DNA of 64,000 nucleotides from CAYRLW01 sp964425215 (GCA_964425215.1 CAYRLW010000003.1:73340-137339), one strand, 5' to 3'. Shown: positions 1 to 9,220, counted from the stretch's first letter. Translations and numbers: made by a program. The notes: generated from the letters alone by a model not told the origin.

Positions 1-1
1 G

Positions 2-3000
2 CGCCCCCCGGTTCCCCTTATTTCGGTGGGCCTGGGAACCTGCGGAATCGGCAACGGGGCGGCGGAACTGTTTGAAGCCCTAAAAAAGGCGATAGAAGGG
101 TCGTCTATCCGCCTAAAAAAGGCTGGTTGTTTCGGTTTTTGCGCCGAAGAACCCCTGGTGATGCTCTATTATCCCGAAAAGCCTATTCTTTTATTTACCA
201 ATGTCCAAGCGAAGGACGCGAAACGGTTAGTAAAGGCCCTGGAAAGTCCCGCGGCCCTCGATAAGGCCGCAAAGACCGCCCGGGGGAAAATTTCCAGCTG
301 GGATTTTAGGACCGATCGGGTAGAATTCGGTTCCGCGTGGCCCGAAATCCCCCAGTGGAACGAGATTCCCTTTTTCTCTGGTCAGGAAAAGTTTATTCTT
401 CGGGATTGCGGTCTTATCGATCCGGAAAACATCGACGAATACCTGGGCATTGGGGGGTACCGGGCCCTCTACAAGGCTCTTTCGACCATGAAAAGCCAGG
501 ATGTGATCGAGGAGATCACCCAGGCGGGACTTCGGGGCCGGGGCGGCGCGGGGTTCCCCACGGGAATTAAATGGAACCTCCTGAAAAACAACCAGGGAGA
601 ACGGAAATATCTTATCTGCAACGCCGACGAGGGGGACCCCGGGGCGTACATGAACCGCAACGAAATAGAGAGCGATCCCCACATGCTGATAGAGGGAATG
701 CTGTTGGGGGCCTACGCCACGGGGGCTGACCACGGGTTCATCTACGTGCGGGCCGAGTACCCCCTGGCGGTGGAACGCTTAAAAATCGCCATCGACCAGG
801 CCCGGAAGGCCGGGCTTTTGGGGGACCGGATCCTCGGTTTCCCCTTCTCCTTCGATTTAGAGTTGGTTTGCGGTGCCGGGGCCTTCGTGTGCGGGGAAGA
901 AACCGCCCTTATCGCCAGCGCGGAAGGCAAGGCGGGCCGACCCATGCCCCGGCCTCCTTTCCCGGCCCAGAAGGGGTATTTGGGATACCCCACGGATATC
1001 AACAACGTGGAAACCTGGTGTAACGTTCCGGTGATCGTTGCCCGGGGGGCCCCGTATTTCCGAACCATAGGCACGGAAAAAAGTCCCGGGACCAAGGTTT
1101 TTAGCCTGGTCGGAAAGGTAAAGAACACGGGCCTGGTGGAGCTCCCCCTGGGAACGCCGTTGAACTCCATCGTCTACGGGATGGGCGAGGGCACGGGAAG
1201 CCGGAAACGGATCCGGGCGGTGCAGACCGGAGGCCCCTCGGGCGGGTGTATTCCGGATTTTCTGTTTCAAACGGCGGTGGATTACGAGTCCCTCACGGCC
1301 CTGGGGGCCATCATGGGTTCCGGCGGTATGGTGGTGATGGACCAGGATAACTGCATGGTCGACGTGGCTAAGTATTTCCTCAGCTTTACCGCCTCCGAAT
1401 CCTGCGGCAAATGCGCCCCCTGCCGGGAAGGAACTTCCCAAATGCTCCGGATCCTTAACGATATTACCACGGGGAAGGCATCGCTGAAGGATCTGGAAGA
1501 ACTGGAACAGTTAGCCTACACGGTTAAGGATGCGTCCCTCTGCGCCCTTGGACAGACCGCGGCGAACCCCGTGTTGACCACCCTCAAGTACTTCCGATCG
1601 GAGTACGAAAAGCACATCGTGGAAAAGCGGTGTACCGCCGGGGTATGCGAGAGCCTCTTCGAAGCCCTCTGCGAAAACTCCTGTCCCCTGCACATGAATA
1701 TCCCCGGGTATTTGGCTCTGCTTTCCTCAGATCGGATAGAGGACGCCTACGAGCTTACCCTGCGGGACAATCCCCTTCCCGGTTCCATGGGCCGGATCTG
1801 CCACTTCCATTGCCAAATGCGGTGCCGTCGGGACAGTATCGACGAACCGGTCGCCCAGGGGGAAATTCACCGCTATTTGGCCGACACGATGGCCAAGTTG
1901 GGACGGGATACGGAAATTTGGAATCGGCTGGCCAAGGAAAAAAAGAAGGATACGGGAAAGCGTATCGCCATTGTGGGCGCCGGCCCCGCGGGTTTAGCCG
2001 CGGCGTTTTATCTGGTACGCCTGGGTCACCGGGTGGAGGTGTACGAATCCCACTCCAAAGCGGGGGGCATCCTCCGATACGGAATCCCGGCGTACCGGCT
2101 TCCCAAGGATATTTTGGACCATGAGTTGGGTCTTTGGAAAAAGTTGGGGGTCCAATTCACGTTTAACTGGCGGCTGGGAAAGGATGGAAGCCTGGACAGC
2201 CTAAAGTCCCAGTACGACGCGGTTATTGTAGCCATAGGCGCCCAGGGGGACCGGAAACTCGGCGTCCCCGGGGAAGAACTTTCGGGGGTACACCCGGGTT
2301 ACGAATGGCTCGAAGCCTTTGCCCAAGGGAAGATAAAAAAAGCGGGAAAACGGAGCCTGGTGATCGGCGGGGGAAACGTCGCCATCGACGCGGCCCGGAC
2401 CCTATTCCGCCTGGGTTCGGAGGTAACCGTGGCGTACCGGCGGACCCGATTGGATATGCCTGCCAACGCCCAGGAACTTTCCGGGGCGGAGGAGGAGGGA
2501 ATCCGGTTTGAGTATATGCTCCAGCCCGAAGAAATTATCGGAGGCCCCAAGGGGGTCACGGGGGTACGGTTCCGGGTGATGAAGGCCGGAGGAATCGACG
2601 AATCGGGGCGGCCCAAGCCCGTACCGACGGATCGGATGATGGAAATTCCCTGCGACGATGTGTATATCGCCGTGGGCGAGAAGGTTCAATCGGAAATCAT
2701 CGCCCAGGGGGGCTACAAGGTTGAACGGGATGGACGGATCGTCACCGATCACTTGACCGGTCGGATCCAGGGCAATTTGTACGCCATCGGCGATGCGGTA
2801 ACCGGACCGGCCACCGCGGCGGAGGCCATGGGGTTGGGGAAATCGGTGGCCCGTTCGGTGGACCAGGAATTGATGTCCCGATCCGTTTTTACGGACCTCT
2901 ACATTCCCTACGATTACCCCAAGGAAATCCCCCTGGAACCGAGCGCCCACCCCATGGGGCGGCCAAAACTGGTGCCTCCGGAAGAACGGCGGGGTAATTT

Positions 3001-3103
3001 TCAAGAAATTGCCCTGGGCTTTAGCGGCGAACAGGCGAAAATTGAGGCGGAGCGGTGTTTGCGTTGTGACGTCCGCTCCAACGCCATGAGTCCCTGGCGG
3101 TAG
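2..3103 (+). CDS. [FeFe]-hydrogenase electron-input subunit, NuoF/HydB-like fused to a GltD-like NAD(P)H oxidoreductase (5' end missing)
   Basis: Flavoprotein that should pass electrons between NAD(P)(H) and the HydA subunit encoded 12 bases downstream. The reading frame is open to the window edge, so the GTG at 26 is internal and the N-terminus is missing. Domains seen: the end of a thioredoxin-like [2Fe-2S] domain (GTCGIGNG, GCFGFC); a NuoF/HydB core with the glycine-rich FMN/NADH segment (GLRGRGGAGFPTG, CNADEGDPGAYMNR) and 4Fe-4S ligands SCGKCAPCREG at about residue 460; a cysteine-rich linker; then a complete GltD/NfnB-like half with FAD motif GAGPAGLAAAF at about 650 and a second nucleotide motif GGGNVAIDAARTL near 780. 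Fusing the GltD half to HydB is unusual compared with plain HydABC. It suggests a second pyridine-nucleotide site (NADPH or NADH) and possible electron bifurcation, which is inference. The C-terminus carries CLRC, as in GltD proteins. Confidence 0.88.
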   Translation, partial: RPPVPLISVGLGTCGIGNGAAELFEALKKAIEGSSIRLKKAGCFGFCAEEPLVMLYYPEKPILLFTNVQAKDAKRLVKALESPAALDKAAKTARGKISSWDFRTDRVEFGSAWPEIPQWNEIPFFSGQEKFILRDCGLIDPENIDEYLGIGGYRALYKALSTMKSQDVIEEITQAGLRGRGGAGFPTGIKWNLLKNNQGERKYLICNADEGDPGAYMNRNEIESDPHMLIEGMLLGAYATGADHGFIYVRAEYPLAVERLKIAIDQARKAGLLGDRILGFPFSFDLELVCGAGAFVCGEETALIASAEGKAGRPMPRPPFPAQKGYLGYPTDINNVETWCNVPVIVARGAPYFRTIGTEKSPGTKVFSLVGKVKNTGLVELPLGTPLNSIVYGMGEGTGSRKRIRAVQTGGPSGGCIPDFLFQTAVDYESLTALGAIMGSGGMVVMDQDNCMVDVAKYFLSFTASESCGKCAPCREGTSQMLRILNDITTGKASLKDLEELEQLAYTVKDASLCALGQTAANPVLTTLKYFRSEYEKHIVEKRCTAGVCESLFEALCENSCPLHMNIPGYLALLSSDRIEDAYELTLRDNPLPGSMGRICHFHCQMRCRRDSIDEPVAQGEIHRYLADTMAKLGRDTEIWNRLAKEKKKDTGKRIAIVGAGPAGLAAAFYLVRLGHRVEVYESHSKAGGILRYGIPAYRLPKDILDHELGLWKKLGVQFTFNWRLGKDGSLDSLKSQYDAVIVAIGAQGDRKLGVPGEELSGVHPGYEWLEAFAQGKIKKAGKRSLVIGGGNVAIDAARTLFRLGSEVTVAYRRTRLDMPANAQELSGAEEEGIRFEYMLQPEEIIGGPKGVTGVRFRVMKAGGIDESGRPKPVPTDRMMEIPCDDVYIAVGEKVQSEIIAQGGYKVERDGRIVTDHLTGRIQGNLYAIGDAVTGPATAAEAMGLGKSVARSVDQELMSRSVFTDLYIPYDYPKEIPLEPSAHPMGRPKLVPPEERRGNFQEIALGFSGEQAKIEAERCLRCDVRSNAMSPWR

Positions 3104-3115
3104 GATTGGAGGAAC

Positions 3116-4888
3116 ATGATGAATACAACCGTATCCGTAACCATAGATCATAGATCCGTGGACGTTCCCTCGGGAACCACGATTCTTAAGGCCTGCGAGC
3201 TGGCGGGCATTACTATCCCCACCCTCTGTCACCTGGAGGGGGTCTGTTCCAACGCCTCCTGCGGGGTTTGTGTGGTGGAGGTTCAGGGGGCAAAAAGCCT
3301 GGTCCGTTCCTGCGTCCAAGCGGTGGCCCCGAATATGAACATTTTTACCCATAGTAAACGGGTCATGTCGACCCGGAAGACCGCGGTGGAACTGCTACTG
3401 GCCAACCACCCCGCGGATTGCCAAAGCTGTTTGCGAAACGGGACCTGCGAACTGCAGGATATGGCCGAACTCCTGGGTATCCGGGAACGGCGCTTCCCCC
3501 GGACCCGCGTGGTGGCCTTACCGGATCTTTCGGGGTGGGGTATCGTACGGGATAACGATAAGTGTATCCTCTGCGGCCGCTGTGTGGCGGTCTGCCGGGA
3601 AATGCAAACCGTTTCGGCCATCGACTTTACCGGCCGGGGTATTCGGACCAAAGTAGCCCCCTTTATGAACTATCCCCTTTCCGAATCTCCCTGCGTTTCC
3701 TGCGGCCAGTGTACCCTGGTTTGTCCCACCGGGGCGCTGACGGAACGGGATCAAACCGACGAGGTATTTAAGCTCCTTAACGATCCCGATGCAGTCGTGG
3801 TGGTACAAACCGCCCCTGCCATCCGGGCTTCCATAGGCGAGGCCCTGGGAATGGAAAGCGGGGCCCTGGTAACGGGGAAGATGGTCGCCGCGTTACGGCG
3901 TCTGGGGTTTAAATACGTCTTTGACACCCAATTCACCGCCGATCTAACCATTATGGAAGAGGGATCCGAGCTGATTCAGCGGCTTACCACGGGGGGCAAG
4001 TTGCCCATGATAACCTCCTGTTCCCCCGGCTGGATCAACTTTATCGAAACCTTTTATCCCCAGTTGACGGACCATCTTTCTACCTGCAAATCCCCCCAGC
4101 AGATGTTTGGGGCGGTGGCCAAATCCTACTGGGCCGAAAAGATGGGCATCGATCCGGCGAAAATCGCGGTGGTTTCAATAATGCCCTGCACGGCAAAAAA
4201 ATTCGAGGCCAAGCGGCCGGAAATGCGGTCCGCCTGGCAATGGTGGAACGAGAAAGGTCGGGCTTTGGAACCTATCTACGATGTGGACGTGGCCCTGACT
4301 ACCCGTGAATTGGCCCGCATGATCCGTCGGGTGGGCATCAATTTTGAGCGGCTTCCCCTGGAAACCTTTGACGACCCCCTGGGTAAGAGTACCGGCGCGG
4401 CGACGATTTTCGCCAACACCGGCGGGGTAATGGAAGCGGCGGTTCGAACGGCCTATGAACTGGTAACGGGTAAGCCCCTGGAAAACCTGGAGCTGACGGC
4501 CCTGCGGGGGTACGAGTATATTAAGACCGCCACCCTCGATTTAAACGGAACCTCCCTAAACGTGGCGGTGGCCCACACTTTAAAAAACGCCCGGGTCGTT
4601 TTGGACCAAATCGCCGCGGGGAAGAGCCCCTACGCTTTTGTGGAAATAATGACCTGCCCCGGGGGCTGTGTTGGGGGCGGAGGCCAACCCTTGGGGCCCA
4701 GCCAAAGCAACATTGAACAGCGGCAAGCGTCGATCTATACGGAGGACCGGAACCTGCCGATACGGAAGTCCCACGAAAACCCGGATATCCAGGCCCTTTA
4801 CAGAGAATTTTTAGGCAAGCCCCTGGGACACCTGTCCCATCAGCTTCTCCATACGGTGTATAAGCGGAAGGAGAAGGCGGAAACATAA
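3116..4888 (+). CDS. hydA: [FeFe]-hydrogenase catalytic subunit HydA
   Basis: Catalytic subunit (590 residues) that reduces protons to H2 or oxidises H2 at an H-cluster. Domains in order: [2Fe-2S] ferredoxin fold (CHLEGVCSNASCGVC, about residues 38-52); a His/Cys-ligated 4Fe-4S site (HPADCQSCLRNGTC, about 98); two 4Fe-4S ferredoxin motifs (CILCGRC, CVSCGQC); and the H-cluster signatures L1 TSCSPGWINF, L2 MPCTAKKFEA and L3 MTCPGGCVGGGGQP, followed by the small-subunit-like tail. This is the modular architecture of NAD-linked HydA. The start is the ATG at 3116 with GGAGG at 3108-3112. It is the last gene of the operon with the upstream flavoprotein and faces the PLP enzyme gene. No hydEFG maturase is in the window. 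Confidence 0.97.
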   Translation: MMNTTVSVTIDHRSVDVPSGTTILKACELAGITIPTLCHLEGVCSNASCGVCVVEVQGAKSLVRSCVQAVAPNMNIFTHSKRVMSTRKTAVELLLANHPADCQSCLRNGTCELQDMAELLGIRERRFPRTRVVALPDLSGWGIVRDNDKCILCGRCVAVCREMQTVSAIDFTGRGIRTKVAPFMNYPLSESPCVSCGQCTLVCPTGALTERDQTDEVFKLLNDPDAVVVVQTAPAIRASIGEALGMESGALVTGKMVAALRRLGFKYVFDTQFTADLTIMEEGSELIQRLTTGGKLPMITSCSPGWINFIETFYPQLTDHLSTCKSPQQMFGAVAKSYWAEKMGIDPAKIAVVSIMPCTAKKFEAKRPEMRSAWQWWNEKGRALEPIYDVDVALTTRELARMIRRVGINFERLPLETFDDPLGKSTGAATIFANTGGVMEAAVRTAYELVTGKPLENLELTALRGYEYIKTATLDLNGTSLNVAVAHTLKNARVVLDQIAAGKSPYAFVEIMTCPGGCVGGGGQPLGPSQSNIEQRQASIYTEDRNLPIRKSHENPDIQALYREFLGKPLGHLSHQLLHTVYKRKEKAET

Positions 4889-4902
4889 AACAGCGGTGGC
4901 CA

Positions 4903-4923
4903 CACCGTTACGAGCTAACGGTG
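4903..4923. terminator. Stem-loop between convergent hydA and PLP-enzyme genes
   Basis: CACCGTTA, a five-base loop, then TAACGGTG form a perfect 8-bp stem 14 bases after the hydA stop. There is no immediate T-run (CGGGCCCCGGGTTTT follows), so termination activity is only plausible. It could serve both convergent transcripts. Confidence 0.45.
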
Positions 4924-4941
4924 CGGGCCCCGGGTTTTCTG

Positions 4942-6312
4942 CTATTCCGTTTCTCCCGGCAGGATACCCCGGGGGCCGTACATGTTTCGTGCCATTTTAA
5001 AGACCTCGGAACGAACGGCTCCCCGCAGGGGGACCCGGGAGATCATGCCGTACATGGCCGCGTCCCCTTGCCTCTTTAGTTCCGGGTGGGCTCGGACCGT
5101 AGCCACAGCCTGGGCTAGGTCCCCCAGGTAATCGTGGACGATGCGGCTATGCCGGGGGGTGATCATGGCGTGGAGCCCTTCGGGCCGCTGGAGCCTGTCC
5201 ACGTGCCAATTCCGCTGTGACAGCTGATCTCCCACGGCGTATATATCCACGTCCTTATCGGTGCTATGGTACGAAAAGATACTCGCCGGGGGCTTCCCCA
5301 AAACCTCCAAACCCGGAATACCGTTTATCCCGTCCATAAAGGCCTTCGCCGTTGCCAGGGTTTGCTTCGCGTGGTCGATAAAGCCCCTTTTGCCGGTCCC
5401 CACGAGGGAAGCCCACGCCGCCGCTATGGCACCCCCGGGCCGGGTACCGAGAAGACCGGGGGATAGGAACACCCCGCCGCTCCAATCTTGGGAAACAAAG
5501 AACTGGTGCTCCATATAATCCATATCCCGGTACAGGATAAGAGACGCCCCCTTGGCGGAAAAACCGTACTTGTGTACGTCCGCCGAAATCGAGTGGACCC
5601 CGGGAACCCGGAAGTCCCAAAGGGGCAGGGCCGTCCCGGAAGCCTCGATGAAGGGAAGTAAAAACCCGCCCAGGCAGGCGTCCACGTGGAGGGGTACGTT
5701 TTTTTCCTGGGCCAGGCGGCCCAACTCTTCGATAGGGTCGATCATCCCGTGGGGATAATCGGGAGCCGAGGCGACGATGAGGATGGTGTGGCGGTTGATT
5801 TTCTTCCGAACCGCCTCCACGTCCATCCGGAAATCCGGCCCCACGGGAACGCGAATAGGGGAAACGTCAAAGTATTGGGCCGCCTTCTCCCAAGCCACGT
5901 GCCCCGAGTCGGCCAGGATCATTTCGGGCTTTCGGTTTAAAGGGTGCTTAGCCCTAGCGTAGTCCCGCCAGGTCTTTACCGCCAAAAGACAGCTCTCGGT
6001 CCCCCCGCTGGTCATGGTCCCCACGGCGGTTTCCCCCCCATGGAGCAGATCGACCCCCATACGGACCACCTCGTGTTCCAGGTTTTTAAGACTCTTAAAG
6101 GCCGTGGGATTTAACGCGTTTTCCGAAAAATAGAGGTTGAAGGCCTCTTGAACGAACTGGGTATGCTCTTCTCCCATATAGTACACCAGACTGAAGGTTC
6201 GAGGGGCCCTATAGTCCGGGTCCCCCGCTTTGCGGCGCCGCAGTTCTTCCAGTACCGCCTCCTTGTCCAGTCCCTGTTCCGGTATCGATACAATGGTGTT
6301 AACGGTATCCAT
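4942..6312 (-). CDS. PLP-dependent group II decarboxylase / sphingosine-1-phosphate-lyase-like enzyme
   Basis: Fold-type I PLP enzyme of 456 residues. The internal aldimine lysine is in SADVHKYGFSAKG (about residue 245), and the cofactor-binding HVDACLGGF Asp motif and TSGGTESC phosphate loop (about 105) are present. The DxHKYG arrangement and length are typical of the sphingosine-1-phosphate lyase / aromatic and glutamate decarboxylase group. The substrate cannot be read from sequence; an amino-acid decarboxylase or a phospho-amino-alcohol lyase are both possible. The start ATG has AGGGAGG five bases upstream. It is the second gene of a two-gene operon, 13 bases after the DUF819 membrane protein, so its substrate or product is probably what that protein moves. 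No N-terminal membrane helix is seen, unlike eukaryotic S1P lyases. Confidence 0.85.
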   Translation of the reverse strand: MDTVNTIVSIPEQGLDKEAVLEELRRRKAGDPDYRAPRTFSLVYYMGEEHTQFVQEAFNLYFSENALNPTAFKSLKNLEHEVVRMGVDLLHGGETAVGTMTSGGTESCLLAVKTWRDYARAKHPLNRKPEMILADSGHVAWEKAAQYFDVSPIRVPVGPDFRMDVEAVRKKINRHTILIVASAPDYPHGMIDPIEELGRLAQEKNVPLHVDACLGGFLLPFIEASGTALPLWDFRVPGVHSISADVHKYGFSAKGASLILYRDMDYMEHQFFVSQDWSGGVFLSPGLLGTRPGGAIAAAWASLVGTGKRGFIDHAKQTLATAKAFMDGINGIPGLEVLGKPPASIFSYHSTDKDVDIYAVGDQLSQRNWHVDRLQRPEGLHAMITPRHSRIVHDYLGDLAQAVATVRAHPELKRQGDAAMYGMISRVPLRGAVRSEVFKMARNMYGPRGILPGETE

Positions 6313-6325
6313 GGTAGGCCTCCCT

Positions 6326-7474
6326 TTAGCGCATTAAAAAAGCGAAACTAATTCCCAAATAATTGCCCACCGCGTACCCGATAATCCCCGTGGTAATTCC
6401 CGCCAAAAGAACGTGATGGTTCTTCAATCCTGCGGCCACCACGGGCACAAAGGGCGGGGAGCAGATAGCCGACACCGAGGTGATGATAAAGGTATCCGTG
6501 TCTATACGGAATATCCAACAAAGGAGGGCATGGAGCGCCATGCTTCCAAAAATACAGAGGGCCACGAAGGCAAGCATGGGCCAATGGATGTGGGTAATGT
6601 CGGAAAAGCGGACCATGGACGCCACAGCGGTGCAGAAAACGTAAATAAGGTACATTCCCCCCTGGAACCCCTTTTCCGCAGTCCGGAGTTTAGGGAAAAA
6701 GGAAAACCCAATGGCGATAGTAGTGATAGCCAGAATAGCCACGGCGGTGGAGATATCCTGGGGAACCAGGGACGATACGACCAACCCCAGACCCGCCACC
6801 ACCAGGGCTCCCAGCAGGTTGAATCCCAGACCCCCCAGGATCCGGCCCTTAAAAATCCCCGAGTAATTGACAATCCCCTCGGTATCCCGCTGGGTTCCGC
6901 TCCCCCGTATCGTCGTGGGCACCTGGAACGGACGCAAAAAGAGGCCAAAAAACCGTTGGGCCACGGAGGCGCAAAAAACAATATAGATCAGGCTAAAAAC
7001 CGTATCGTAGGTATGCATTAGAATGAAGGAATCGTTTTCCACGTTCAAGGCCGTTTTAATCGCCGCCAAATTCGGCGTCCCCCCCGTGTACAGTCCTATC
7101 GCCATACCCGCGAACTTCCAAGCTTCCGGCAGTACGGAAGAAAACAGCCGGGTCCCTACAAAAGCCACCGCGATAATCGATACGGTAGCCAAACCAAAGG
7201 AAAGGATCGCCTTTCCCGCGGTCAACTTCCATTCCCGGATATCGATGGTAAATAGAAGCAATGATATCCCCAGGGCGATAAGAACCTCCGTAAACGTGTT
7301 CTGGAACCCCTCGGCACCCCGGGGTACGATACCCAAATTCCCAAAGAGCATCCCCCCAATGTAACAGAGGAGTACCACCCCGATTTTGTTCGCCAGGGGA
7401 AACCGCATGCAAAGCCAAATAACCAAGGCGGGGAATAGCACGTAAAACAGGGTCATAATCAAGTAGGCCACCAT
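6326..7474 (-). CDS. DUF819 (YjcL-like) family integral membrane protein, putative transporter
   Basis: Protein of 382 residues with about 10-12 hydrophobic segments across its whole length and two similar halves separated by a polar loop near residues 190-210. This matches the DUF819/YjcL family, which is thought to transport small organic solutes; no substrate is established. Recognisable features are the GLYTGGTPNLAAIKTAL segment near residue 150 and the C-terminal SAICSPPFVPVVAAGLKN stretch. The start ATG has GGAGG 5 bases upstream. It is the first gene of the operon with the PLP enzyme and lies divergent to the sugar operon. A repeat of ACCGGT at 7525 and 7551 lies in its leader. Confidence 0.8.
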   Translation of the reverse strand: MVAYLIMTLFYVLFPALVIWLCMRFPLANKIGVVLLCYIGGMLFGNLGIVPRGAEGFQNTFTEVLIALGISLLLFTIDIREWKLTAGKAILSFGLATVSIIAVAFVGTRLFSSVLPEAWKFAGMAIGLYTGGTPNLAAIKTALNVENDSFILMHTYDTVFSLIYIVFCASVAQRFFGLFLRPFQVPTTIRGSGTQRDTEGIVNYSGIFKGRILGGLGFNLLGALVVAGLGLVVSSLVPQDISTAVAILAITTIAIGFSFFPKLRTAEKGFQGGMYLIYVFCTAVASMVRFSDITHIHWPMLAFVALCIFGSMALHALLCWIFRIDTDTFIITSVSAICSPPFVPVVAAGLKNHHVLLAGITTGIIGYAVGNYLGISFAFLMR

Positions 7475-7580
7475 GGGGAACCTCCGTCGTTAACAATCGG
7501 GGAACCAAAAAAAACAGCAAAATAACCGGTCCCCGAAGGATTAATCTTGAACCGGTAAAATGGGAATTGTCAAGGAAAAT

Positions 7581-7619
7581 GAGGTTTTTTCAAAAGTCTG
7601 GTACTTTTGCAAAAACCTC
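7581..7619. repeat. Hairpin repeat of the GAGGTTnTTnCAAAAGT family
   Basis: 17-base arms (GAGGTTTTTTCAAAAGT and ACTTTTGCAAAAACCTC, one mismatch) around CTGGT. The same hairpin recurs at 29291, 37965, 45930 and 63878 in this window. Here it lies between the divergent DUF819 and sugar-operon promoters. It has no terminator T-tract of its own. Confidence 0.85.
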
Positions 7620-7642
7620 AAATAAAAAATCAAATTTTTTAT

Positions 7643-7671
7643 TTGACAAATTTAAAAATAGGATGATACCA
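7643..7671 (+). promoter_or_regulatory. Promoter of the GH42/ABC sugar operon
   Basis: Perfect -35 TTGACA at 7643-7648, preceded by an A/T-rich stretch like an UP element. A weak -10 GATACC follows 16 bases later (7665-7670). The expected start of transcription, near 7677, falls at the edge of the palindromic operator, as expected for a repressed promoter. Confidence 0.6.
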
Positions 7672-7678
7672 TAAAGCT

Positions 7679-7694
7679 AGTAACGCGCGTTACT
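7679..7694. promoter_or_regulatory. Palindromic operator, probable LacI-family site
   Basis: AGTAACGCGCGTTACT is a perfect 16-bp palindrome with a central CG, the usual form of LacI-family operators. It lies just downstream of the -10 region and about 75 bases before the binding-protein start. The LacI regulator at the end of the operon is the obvious candidate ligand (inference from position). Confidence 0.7.
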
Positions 7695-7768
7695 GCGCGG
7701 TTATTTCATTGTTCGGAGTCCGATGTCGCCGTTTTATACGGTTTCGGAACCGAAATCTGGAGGGATGG

Positions 7769-9079
7769 ATGAAAAAGATCGTTCTTATCTCGTTAGCCGT
7801 AATTACCACGGCAATCATGTTGTCCTGTTCCGGCAAAACGGAAGCCAAGGCTCCGGCGGCCACAGGACCAGCGAAAGTAACCGTGTGGTGCTGGGATCCG
7901 AATTTTAACGGTTATTCGATGAAACAAGCGGCCGAGGTGTACAAAAAAATCAATCCTAACGTCACCATTGATATTGTCGATATTCCAGAAAATATCGAAG
8001 GTAAAATCGAAGCGGGTTTACAAGCGGGTGGGGCTGGACTGCCGGATATCGCGTTGTTCCAGGATTACATCATAGAAAAATTCATTAAAAATTACCCCGG
8101 CGCGTTTGTGGACCTTAAAGCTGAAGGGGTGGATTACAGTAAATTTGCCCAATACAAACTGGGTCCCATGTCAGAGGGCGATAAAATTTACGGTATTCCC
8201 TTTGATACGGGGAGCACGGGGTTCTACCTCCGTTCCGATATGGTCAAAGCTGCGGGTTTGAATCCGGACGATTACCAGAAGAATCTGACGTGGTCTGACC
8301 TTATCACGCTTGGGGAGAAGATTAAGGCGAAAACTGGAAAGCCGTTTATCGCCTACGATTCCACCAGTTTTGACTTCCTCCGCATTATGGTACAATCTAC
8401 GGGAAGTCAATTTTTCAAACCCGATGGATCGGTGGACTTTACCTCACCGGCGATGTTGAAGTCTATTGCCTATCTGAAAACCCTCAATGATAAGGGTCTG
8501 TTGTACATGACCGAGGGCTGGAACAATTGGATCGCGGCGTTTAATAACGGCGATACGGCTGGTTTCCTTAGCGCCATATGGATCATCGGTACCCTTAAGT
8601 CGAAACCGGAAAACGCGGGCAAATGGATGGTAATTCCCACCCCGCTGGTGGAAGGGGTTCCCGGAGCCCAAAACGCGTCAAACAACGGCGGTTCCAGTTG
8701 GTACGTTTTTGCAAAATCGCCAAATAAAGCGGCGGCGGTGGATTTCCTGAAAAAGACCTGGGCCAGCGAAGATCCGGCGGCGTTGGAATTCTATAACACG
8801 ATCCTCAAGGGTGCCGGCGCCATGGGGACCTTCCTCCCCAGCCGAAGCGGCTCCAACTATACCGCTCCAGATGAATTCTTCTATAAGAACCAACCGGTAT
8901 ATAAAGATTTTTCCGATTGGATGGCCAAGGTTCCCAACCTGATGTATACGCCAAACTATGTGGCCATGCGGGATACGGTCCGGAACGCGCTGAATAAAAT
9001 GTTCGCAGGAGAGTTAAAGACCCCCGATGCGGTAGCGGCGGCCGCGGCGGCGGAATATAAACAAATTACGGGTCAATAA
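7769..9079 (+). CDS. ABC transporter sugar-binding lipoprotein (family 1)
   Basis: Extracytoplasmic binding protein of 436 residues for a carbohydrate importer. Translation is taken from the ATG at 7769 (GGAGGG upstream), not from the in-frame TTG at 7709. This yields a clean lipoprotein signal, MKKIVLISLAV, with lipobox MLSC at about residue 20. The mature part has the family-1 solute-binding look: VTVWCWDPNFNG near the start, GLPDIALFQDY near 95 and conserved aromatic residues in the C-lobe. It is the first gene of the sugar operon with two permeases, GH42 and LacI, so the ligand is probably a beta-galactoside or an arabinogalactan/galactan oligosaccharide. No ATPase gene is in the operon, so a shared MsmK/MalK-type ATPase elsewhere is expected. 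Confidence 0.9.
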   Translation: MKKIVLISLAVITTAIMLSCSGKTEAKAPAATGPAKVTVWCWDPNFNGYSMKQAAEVYKKINPNVTIDIVDIPENIEGKIEAGLQAGGAGLPDIALFQDYIIEKFIKNYPGAFVDLKAEGVDYSKFAQYKLGPMSEGDKIYGIPFDTGSTGFYLRSDMVKAAGLNPDDYQKNLTWSDLITLGEKIKAKTGKPFIAYDSTSFDFLRIMVQSTGSQFFKPDGSVDFTSPAMLKSIAYLKTLNDKGLLYMTEGWNNWIAAFNNGDTAGFLSAIWIIGTLKSKPENAGKWMVIPTPLVEGVPGAQNASNNGGSSWYVFAKSPNKAAAVDFLKKTWASEDPAALEFYNTILKGAGAMGTFLPSRSGSNYTAPDEFFYKNQPVYKDFSDWMAKVPNLMYTPNYVAMRDTVRNALNKMFAGELKTPDAVAAAAAAEYKQITGQ

Positions 9080-9095
9080 AGGGTAATTAGCTGTG

Positions 9096-9131
9096 CCCCC
9101 GCCTCCCATGAGGGGGAGCGGGGGTTTTTTT
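9096..9131 (+). terminator. Rho-independent terminator/attenuator after the binding-protein gene
   Basis: CCCCCGCCTCCC, a short loop, GGGGGAGCGGGGG, then seven Ts. It lies 17 bases after the binding-protein stop and before the permeases. Partial read-through here would give more binding protein than permease, a common arrangement in ABC sugar operons. Confidence 0.88.
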
Positions 9132-9220
9132 CTTCGACCTAAGGGTTGGGCGATAAGGTAAGGGTTGCGCGTTTGTCGACCTCGCGTTCATGTAACCTTT
9201 AATTTTTTTCCAAGGAGTTC

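Noticed and set aside
857..1441. 194-codon minus-strand open frame inside hydB
   Set aside because: Pro/Gly/His-rich antisense translation of a conserved NuoF domain.
2402..3352. 316-codon minus-strand open frame over hydB/hydA
   Set aside because: GC-rich antisense shadow; it crosses the junction of two clearly real genes and shows no domain.
7525..7556. ACCGGT pair in the DUF819 leader as an operator
   Set aside because: Only two 6-bp sites 26 bases apart; too little to call.
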